Shown here: positions 5,332 to 9,610 of the stretch, piece after piece
Position numbering within the stretch: the stretch's first letter is position 1
Layout of the letters: each line of letters opens with the position of its first letter
Assembly (NCBI GenBank): GCA_903913345.1
Contig: CAIWLA010000384.1
Location: 1 to 9,610, forward strand
DNA from: an uncultured Magnetococcales bacterium
Lineage (GTDB): Bacteria; Pseudomonadota; Magnetococcia; Magnetococcales; Magnetaquicoccaceae
DNA: 9,610 nucleotides
Direction: 5' to 3'
Position numbers and translations under genes: made by a program
Notes under the pieces: generated by a model
Seen by the model: only the letters and a program-made list of their open reading frames with translations
Databases searched by the model: none
Told to the model about the DNA's origin: nothing

Positions 5332-6279
5332 CTATTTCTCCGCCTCAACGATCAGGCCGCCATTCAACCCGAGGACGAGGAAAAGCCCGGACAGAAAAAA
5401 TTTCGAGTAGCGTGCGAGCCTTCCCGGTTGCAGTGTATTGAACAGATCGATGGTACGAAAATACTTTCTTATCCTGACAGAGTGGAACCCGGCCTTCTCC
5501 AGAATTTTGCATATCGAATTCTGATCGAAAAAATAAAGATGCTGTGGCACCTCCCAGCCCACCCAATGCGTGCCGTACAAACGCGGGCCCGGCCCGGAGA
5601 TATCATGCGTCGTGATGAAGACGCGGCCACCGGGCTTGAGCAATGCACGAATCTTGCGCAGGCTGTCGAGCGGGTCGTGCAAATGTTCGATGACTCCGCA
5701 CATGGAAACCACGTCGAAATCCCTTGCCGATACATCTTCGATCCAGCCGTTGATCGGCTCAATGCCCCAACGTTCCGCAGCCAAGCGACAGGCTACCGGA
5801 CTCGGCTCCAGGCCGGATACCGTCCATCCGAGATGGGACATGAGACCGAGAAATTGCCCACTACCGCAGCCGACATCCAGAAGGGTGCCGAGCTTATCGC
5901 CGCGCGGAGCAACAGCAGAATGGGCATAGAAAGAGCCGAGCACCACGGACGCCAACCGATGGAACAGGTTGAGTTCGGTGCGAAGCTGCTCGTAGCCCAA
6001 ATATTTGAAATAGGTCCAACGGTACCAGTGCGAGTCGCGATGCTTGCTTGGCCGTGAGGTCAGATGCCATGAACTATAATCGCTCTCGTAATACTGTCCG
6101 ATCAGGTCGGGTGGAGGCTGTGGGTCAGTGTACAGAAACCCGCAATTCGAGCAACGGCAAACAGCATAACTCGGAACGAAACACTTTGGATCTGGAAAGC
6201 GTTCCGCGATCACATATTCTGCACAGTCGCAAATCAAACAGGTGCGCGAATGGGGTAAGAGATCCATGATCCTGATCAT
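5332..6279 (-). CDS. Class I SAM methyltransferase with N-terminal cysteine (zinc-ribbon-like) motif
   Basis: This 315-residue protein probably methylates a sugar or the growing glycan. Near the N-terminus are C14-x2-C17 and C43-x2-C46 (in CRCSNCG), the four-cysteine pattern that precedes many methyltransferases of the Methyltransf_23 type. The SAM-binding core follows: motif I LLDVGCGSGQF (133-143), motif II GLEPS (156-160) with Glu158 for the ribose hydroxyls, DFDVVSMCGVIEHLHDP (187-203) as motif IV and post-motif, LLKPGGRVFITT (213-224), and WVGWEVPQHLYFF (239-251), a family-typical segment. The last 25 residues are hydrophobic (FFLSGLFLVLGLNGG) and may bind the membrane. An alternative start is Met5 at 6267. 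Neither start has a strong Shine-Dalgarno. Relatives act in O-antigen and sugar C- or O-methylation; the substrate here is unknown. The 141-bp gap to gmd upstream holds no gene. Confidence 0.85.
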   Translation of the reverse strand: MIRIMDLLPHSRTCLICDCAEYVIAERFPDPKCFVPSYAVCRCSNCGFLYTDPQPPPDLIGQYYESDYSSWHLTSRPSKHRDSHWYRWTYFKYLGYEQLRTELNLFHRLASVVLGSFYAHSAVAPRGDKLGTLLDVGCGSGQFLGLMSHLGWTVSGLEPSPVACRLAAERWGIEPINGWIEDVSARDFDVVSMCGVIEHLHDPLDSLRKIRALLKPGGRVFITTHDISGPGPRLYGTHWVGWEVPQHLYFFDQNSICKILEKAGFHSVRIRKYFRTIDLFNTLQPGRLARYSKFFLSGLFLVLGLNGGLIVEAEK

Positions 6280-6420
6280 AACGGATTAGAGGAGGCAGCA
6301 TTTTTTTCTGCCAGATATTTCTTCCCCTCCCCACAGACACGGACCAATGGCCAGACAGGGCCAATATACCGGATCTGCAGGGGATTCGTGAACGCAAGGA
6401 CGACCTGTTGCACGATATTA

Positions 6421-7518
6421 TTATTCGTAAAAATCAAAGACCCGGTGTCCCTTGCGGCGCATCAATACATCTTTTTCCGCCAGTTTCATGTCTTCCATGA
6501 CCATTTCCGCCACCAGCGACTCAAAACTGATTTTTGGAGACCAACCTAATTTTTCCCGTGCCTTGGAAGGATCTCCCAACAGGGTTTCAACTTCTGTGGG
6601 CCGATAATAGCGTGGGTCCACCCGCACAATGGCATCATCCCGACCCGCAAGAAATCCTTGTTCTTCCACACCCGTGCCTTGCCAAGACATCTCCATCCCC
6701 AGTTCTTTGGCGGCCAGGTTGACAAAATCTCGAACTGAAAATTGTTTCCCAGTCGCAATCACATAATCCTCTGGATGTTCTTGTTGCAGCATCAGCCACT
6801 GCATTTCCACATAATCCTTGGCATGTCCCCAATCGCGCTTGGCATTGAGGTTGCCAAGATAGAGATGATCCTGCAAACCCATTTTGATGCGGGCCAACGC
6901 ACGGGTAATCTTCCGTGTCACAAACGTCTCCCCCCGGACGGGAGACTCGTGGTTGAAAAGGATTCCATTACAGCAATACATCCCGTAGGCTTCTCTGTAA
7001 TTAACCACAATCCAGTATGCGTACAGCTTGGCTACGGCATATGGTGAACGAGGATAAAATGGAGTCGTCTCCTTCTGGGGCGTCTCACGCACATCACCGA
7101 ACAACTCAGAAGTGGATGCCTGATAAAACCGCACCCTGTCTTCCAATTTGAGAATTCGAACGGCCTCCAACAGCCGCAAAGTACCCAGCGCATCGGCGTT
7201 GGCGGTGTATTCGGGGGACTCAAAAGAGACTGCAACGTGACTTTGGGCAGCCAAATTATAAATCTCGTCCGGCTGAACTTCTTGTACAAGTCGAATCAGG
7301 TTGGTACTATCGGTCATATCCCCGTAATGCAAAACAAAAGATTGATCTTTCTCATGGGGATCACGATAAAGATGATCAATCCGATTTGTATTAAGAAGAG
7401 AAGCCCGGCGTTTCACGCCATGCACCTCGTATCCTCTTTTCAACAAAAACTCCGACAGATAAGCCCCATCCTGTCCTGTTACGCCGGTGATCAGTGCAAC
7501 CTTTGCCTTTTGAGTCAT
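6421..7518 (-). CDS. gmd: GDP-mannose 4,6-dehydratase
   Basis: This cytoplasmic enzyme converts GDP-D-mannose to GDP-4-keto-6-deoxy-D-mannose, the first step to GDP-L-fucose, GDP-rhamnose and related donors. Using the ATG at 7518, the product has 365 residues, normal for Gmd. A longer frame reaches back to 7590, but the 24 extra residues overlap fcl out of frame and do not resemble Gmd. Motifs: [12 protein letters not shown] (10-21), QASTSELFG (133-141) with Thr136 and Glu138, [12 protein letters not shown] (158-169) with Tyr160 and Lys164, and [12 protein letters not shown] in the middle of the chain; these match E. coli Thr133, Glu135, Tyr157 and Lys161. The start overlaps the fcl stop as ATGA, with GGAG a few bases upstream, so translation is coupled. 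All catalytic residues are present and the gene looks intact. Confidence 0.96.
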   Translation of the reverse strand: MTQKAKVALITGVTGQDGAYLSEFLLKRGYEVHGVKRRASLLNTNRIDHLYRDPHEKDQSFVLHYGDMTDSTNLIRLVQEVQPDEIYNLAAQSHVAVSFESPEYTANADALGTLRLLEAVRILKLEDRVRFYQASTSELFGDVRETPQKETTPFYPRSPYAVAKLYAYWIVVNYREAYGMYCCNGILFNHESPVRGETFVTRKITRALARIKMGLQDHLYLGNLNAKRDWGHAKDYVEMQWLMLQQEHPEDYVIATGKQFSVRDFVNLAAKELGMEMSWQGTGVEEQGFLAGRDDAIVRVDPRYYRPTEVETLLGDPSKAREKLGWSPKISFESLVAEMVMEDMKLAEKDVLMRRKGHRVFDFYE

Positions 7519-8489
7519 GATCCACTCCGTTCCAGAAAATCCGCATACGCTTTTCGCAAACCATCTTCCAGGCTTACGACAGGTGACCATCCCAGCGCAA
7601 CAAGCCGACTGCTATCCATTAACTTTCTTGGGGTGCCGTCAAGCCTGCTTGGGTCAAACTCAATGCGTCCCTGGAAGCCAACCACACGACCAATCAACTC
7701 TGCGAGTTCCGCAATAACCACATCCTGCCCACAGCCTACATTGATGTGACTGAGCATAGGTTGGGTATAGGTGTCGTAAGTAACCTTGTCAAGGTTCATA
7801 ATGTGCAGACACGCGGCGGCCATGTCATCCACATACAGAAATTCACGACGTGGGGTACCGGTGCCCCAGAGCGTGACAGATCGAGAACCGTTCACCTTGG
7901 CCTCGTGAAACCGGCGAATCAACGCCGGAATGACATGGCTATTCTCGAAGTGATAGTTGTCCCCAGGGCCATAAAGATTGGTAGGCATCACGCTACGGTA
8001 GTCCAAACCATGCGATGGTCCGTACTGGCGGTTATAGCTCTCACATAGTTTGATGCCAGCAATCTTGGCAATGGCGTATGGCTCGTTTGTTGGCTCCAGA
8101 GTTCCTGTCAGCAAAGCATCCTCTCGCATCGGTTGTGGCGCGAATTTCGGATAGATACAGCTTGATCCTAAAAATAACAACTTTTTAACGCCAGATTGAA
8201 AGGCCTCATGAATAACAATGGTCTCGATTATGAGATTTTGATAGATAAACTCAGCCGGATAGGTGTTGTTGGCGTGTATGCCGCCCACCTTCGCCGCAGA
8301 CAGATAAACCTGGTCAGGTTTTTCGTGCTGGAAAAAATCGCGTACCGCCAGTTGGTTGGTCAGGTCGAGATCTGCGGAAGAACGGACGACGAGACGTTCA
8401 CTAGGATGTCCTTGGGCTATCAAACACCGAATGATGGCAGATCCCACCATGCCATTGTGACCGGCCACATAAATCTTGGGAGGCATCAT
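7515..8489 (-). CDS. fcl: GDP-L-fucose synthase (GDP-4-keto-6-deoxymannose epimerase/reductase)
   Basis: The 324-residue enzyme (also named WcaG) epimerises C3 and C5 of GDP-4-keto-6-deoxymannose and reduces C4 with NADPH, giving GDP-L-fucose. Motifs: [12 protein letters not shown] (8-19) for the cofactor, [18 protein letters not shown] (65-82), [15 protein letters not shown] (107-121) with Ser109 and Cys111, [13 protein letters not shown] (135-147) with Tyr138 and Lys142, and [14 protein letters not shown] with His185 as the second acid/base. These align with Ser107, Cys109, Tyr136, Lys140 and His179 of the E. coli enzyme. An insertion of about five residues (near 158-162) distinguishes it from E. 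coli. The start (ATGATG at 8489) overlaps the stop of the manC remnant as ATGA. The order manC-fcl-gmd is a common arrangement, but here only fcl and gmd are intact. Confidence 0.96.
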   Translation of the reverse strand: MMPPKIYVAGHNGMVGSAIIRCLIAQGHPSERLVVRSSADLDLTNQLAVRDFFQHEKPDQVYLSAAKVGGIHANNTYPAEFIYQNLIIETIVIHEAFQSGVKKLLFLGSSCIYPKFAPQPMREDALLTGTLEPTNEPYAIAKIAGIKLCESYNRQYGPSHGLDYRSVMPTNLYGPGDNYHFENSHVIPALIRRFHEAKVNGSRSVTLWGTGTPRREFLYVDDMAAACLHIMNLDKVTYDTYTQPMLSHINVGCGQDVVIAELAELIGRVVGFQGRIEFDPSRLDGTPRKLMDSSRLVALGWSPVVSLEDGLRKAYADFLERSGS

Positions 8490-8800
8490 GTTGCAACCCT
8501 CCCGAAGGCATCCTCAAAACGAACAATGTCGTCCTCGCCCAGGTAGTCGCCCGTTTGCACCTCAATGATTTCAAGCGGCACCCTGCCCGGATTGGTGAGT
8601 CGATGCACCTCGCCCAACGGTATGCAGGTACTCTGACCTTCGACAAGTCGATTTGCCAAAATTCCGACACGTTCAAAAGCAGCGTGCAGCAGACTCTCGT
8701 CGCCGAGAAACGAAACGAACTGCTTGGGAAAACTCTTGCGGCTTAATGGCCAAAGTCTTGTGCCCGATCCACCACAGAGAATGACAGGGATAATATTCAT
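8486..8800 (-). pseudogene. manC: manC remnant: mannose-1-phosphate guanylyltransferase with large in-frame internal deletion
   Basis: The 104-residue frame joins the two ends of a ManC/type II phosphomannose isomerase protein, which is normally about 470 residues. Residues 1-46 hold the nucleotidyltransferase signature [13 protein letters not shown] (9-21) and PKQF (25-28). From about residue 50 the sequence is the extreme C-terminus of the cupin isomerase domain: [19 protein letters not shown] (54-72), [19 protein letters not shown] (79-97), then stop. The mannose-1-phosphate site, the rest of the nucleotidyl domain and most of the cupin barrel are missing, roughly 370 residues. The junction lies near 8650-8665. 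It cannot be active as GDP-mannose pyrophosphorylase. The ATG at 8800 matches the family start; a frame from 8824 adds eight unlikely residues. The deletion is in frame and preserves the ATGA overlap with fcl. GDP-mannose must be supplied elsewhere. An assembly error is a possible alternative. Confidence 0.85.
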
Positions 8801-8808
8801 CTTGAGTC

Positions 8809-8837
8809 GTCTAATCCAATGCAACTGCCTGTGTCAA
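8809..8837 (-). promoter_or_regulatory. Weak candidate promoter for the manC remnant-fcl-gmd group
   Basis: TTGACA at 8837-8832 is a perfect -35 hexamer, with a 17-base spacer to TTAGAC at 8814-8809. The -10 match is poor, and initiation would fall at or just before the ATG at 8800, leaving almost no leader. It could instead serve a downstream start. Kept only because a promoter is needed near here if transcription stops at the hairpin at 8969-9001. Confidence 0.2.
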
Positions 8838-8968
8838 GACATTGAAATTCGTCCAGGTTTCTCTGATATTCGGCGGCAATGCTGCCTGAGCCAACAAGGG
8901 TTTTCGGCTATTTTTGACCGTTTTTTTCAGCGAGTTCTGCTTTTCCGAGACTTCCAGACCAAACCAAA

Positions 8969-9001
8969 CTTCGCGGGGAGTCTATCACCCCCCCCCGCAA
9001 G
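8969..9001 (-). terminator. C/G-run hairpin, possible terminator after the wzy unit
   Basis: CTT-c-GCGGGG (8969-8978) pairs with CCCCGCAAG (8993-9001), a nine-pair stem with one bulged base. The arm contains a run of nine C residues (8988-8996), so the register can slip. On the minus strand the stem is followed by TTTGGTTTGG, a broken T-rich tract, so termination would be partial. The place, after the wzy-linked short ORF and before the manC remnant, fits a transcript end. Confidence 0.35.
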
Positions 9002-9041
9002 GATCAAGCTGAATTAAACTGTTTGGCGACTTTTTCTCATC

Positions 9042-9221
9042 TCAGAGGTAAACCGGCAGGTGCTCCAGCAGATCGATCTCTTGTTTGTCTTGGCAGTCCC
9101 ACCAACCGCCGATTTGATCCGGCCCAAACCACTGAGCAGATTCCAACCGCGAAAGTTGCTCCCTCGCTCGGCTTTTCCCGCCGTCATTTTTTGGCGGCGT
9201 GTCGCCACGAACGGCAGTCAT
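9042..9221 (-). CDS. 59-residue ORF coupled to wzy, possibly a truncated gene
   Basis: The ATG at 9221-9219 overlaps the wzy stop as ATGA and opens a 59-residue frame ending at TGA 9044-9042. The N-terminal 20 residues are polar (MTAVRGDTPPKNDGGK). The rest, with REQLSRLESAQWFGPDQIG (20-38), WWDCQDKQEIDLLEHL (40-55) and PVYL at the end, reads like ordinary protein. The pattern LE-x-x-QW-x-x-x-x-Q-I followed by LLEH weakly recalls the N-terminus of PaaK/CapK-like adenylate-forming proteins found in capsule clusters, which would make this a truncated remnant of a much longer gene; this is from memory and uncertain. It may equally be an intact small protein. The stop-start overlap is the main argument that it is or was a gene. 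Downstream sequence does not continue the protein in any frame that I recognise. Confidence 0.45.
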   Translation of the reverse strand: MTAVRGDTPPKNDGGKSRAREQLSRLESAQWFGPDQIGGWWDCQDKQEIDLLEHLPVYL

Positions 9222-9610
9222 CCCGGTGGTAAAGGTATCGACTCGTAGGCCAGCAGGCCCATAAGCAGACCGAGCGGAGGAAAAGAGAGTTGGACCGCAG
9301 AAAACATGATCGCGTTGACAAAGACGGCAAAAACAAAGAACTTCCTTCTGTCATGCTTCATGCATGCATACAAAAGCGAGGTCAATACGAAAGGAATGAT
9401 CAAACCGATAAAACCAAGTTCGAAAAGAGCACCACCAAATCCGCTCATTATTCTCATCCCTTTCTCGATGCCACCGAGCCACAGATACCAGTCGACTTTT
9501 GACAATGTTTCATTCACGAAGGTATGAAAAACGTTAAAACCGTGTGGAAGAAGGAAGTTCTCGAACAAACCAAGTACCGAAAACAAAAAATGACCAATGC
9601 GGGCGTTAAT
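9218..9610 (-). CDS. O-antigen polymerase-like (Wzy) membrane protein, C-terminal part (cut by right edge)
   Basis: The frame enters from the right edge and gives 130 residues before the stop at 9218; the N-terminal part lies outside. Visible are RIGHFLFSVLGLFENFLLP (4-22) and a loop with PHGFNVF (22-28), resembling the periplasmic loop of Wzy proteins (an arginine and a G-x-G or GF turn). Then SGFGGALFELGFIGLIIPFV (56-75) starts a membrane helix to about residue 84. A basic KHDRRK (85-90) faces the cytoplasm, a second helix spans about 91-110, and a third short hydrophobic stretch PLGLLMGLLAY (112-122) ends near the C-terminus. This tail, with FELG and the closing hydrophobic pair, is typical of Wzy, which joins undecaprenyl-linked repeat units at the periplasmic face. 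O-antigen ligase (WaaL) shares the fold and cannot be excluded. Sequence identity within the family is low, so the call rests on topology and context. Confidence 0.7.
   Translation of the reverse strand: MNARIGHFLFSVLGLFENFLLPHGFNVFHTFVNETLSKVDWYLWLGGIEKGMRIMSGFGGALFELGFIGLIIPFVLTSLLYACMKHDRRKFFVFAVFVNAIMFSAVQLSFPPLGLLMGLLAYESIPLPPG

Larger units (their letters stand above)
8801..9041. other. Gene-free stretch upstream of the manC remnant
   Basis: No coding frame on either strand looks real in these 241 bp. It holds the C-run hairpin at 8969-9001 and a perfect TTGACA on the minus strand (8837-8832). Seventeen bases later the sequence is TTAGAC, a poor -10 element, and the ATG at 8800 would follow almost at once. 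A promoter for the manC-fcl-gmd group is expected here if the hairpin terminates the upstream transcript, but the sequence evidence is weak. Confidence 0.4.

Noticed and set aside
5428..6057. Plus-strand 209-codon frame
   Set aside because: Antisense shadow of the methyltransferase gene, with no motif of its own.
5253..6184. Direct repeat GGAACGAAACAC at 5253-5264 and 6173-6184
   Set aside because: I considered a partial duplication of the methyltransferase gene start, because both copies read CFVP on the minus strand. The similarity does not extend beyond 12 bp, so chance is the simpler explanation.
6265..6280. Near-palindrome ATGATC-CT-GATCAT at the methyltransferase start
   Set aside because: It is short, overlaps the start codons, and there is no second copy; not enough for an operator.
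7519..7590. N-terminal extension of Gmd by 24 residues
   Set aside because: It overlaps fcl in another frame and does not look like Gmd; the ATG at 7518 has a GGAG site and the ATGA overlap.
1..9610. JUMPstart/ops element, tRNA, CRISPR repeats or complete IS
   Set aside because: I looked for GGCGGTAG-like ops motifs, tRNA-like cloverleaves, regularly spaced repeats and transposase genes and saw none.

Overview
The window is a stretch of a surface-polysaccharide (O-antigen, capsule or exopolysaccharide) gene cluster. Every convincing gene lies on the minus strand, so transcription runs from position 9610 towards position 1. The content (an O-antigen-polymerase-like membrane protein, nucleotide-sugar enzymes, a GT4 glycosyltransferase, methyltransferase-like proteins) and the mid-GC composition suggest a Gram-negative bacterium, most likely a proteobacterium. 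The genus cannot be told from this sequence.

Layout in the direction of transcription: (i) 9610-9218, the C-terminal end of a Wzy-like polymerase, entering from the right edge; (ii) 9221-9042, a 59-codon ORF joined to it by an ATGA overlap; (iii) 9041-8801, a gene-free stretch with a C-run hairpin; (iv) 8800-8486, a manC remnant with a large in-frame internal deletion; (v) 8489-7515 fcl and 7518-6421 gmd, each joined to the gene before by an ATGA overlap; (vi) 6279-5332, a methyltransferase with an N-terminal cysteine cluster; (vii) 5331-5155, a spacer with nested inverted repeats; (viii) 5154-4294, an AT-rich FkbM-like gene; (ix) 4293-3905, a hairpin-rich 389-bp spacer; (x) 3904-2906, a GalE-like epimerase/dehydratase; (xi) 2913-1810, a CapD/WbpM-type UDP-HexNAc 4,6-dehydratase; (xii) 1642-494, a clear UDP-sulfoquinovose synthase (SQD1 family); (xiii) 503-1, the N-terminal third or so of a GT4 glycosyltransferase, cut by the left edge.

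The genes can be read as supplying several activated sugars for one glycan. Gmd and Fcl make GDP-L-fucose from GDP-mannose, which must come from another locus because the local manC is gutted. The CapD-like and GalE-like enzymes probably make a UDP-linked 6-deoxy-HexNAc or an epimerised UDP-sugar. The SQD1-like enzyme makes UDP-sulfoquinovose from UDP-glucose and sulfite. GT4 and Wzy would assemble and polymerise the unit, and the two methyltransferase-like proteins may decorate it.

The most notable points are a sulfoquinovose donor enzyme in a glycan cluster rather than a sulfolipid operon, the in-frame gutted manC that keeps its coupling to fcl, and signs of gene gain and decay: an AT-rich gene between structured spacers, and a short ORF after wzy. 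I see no RNA genes, CRISPR array or complete insertion sequence.
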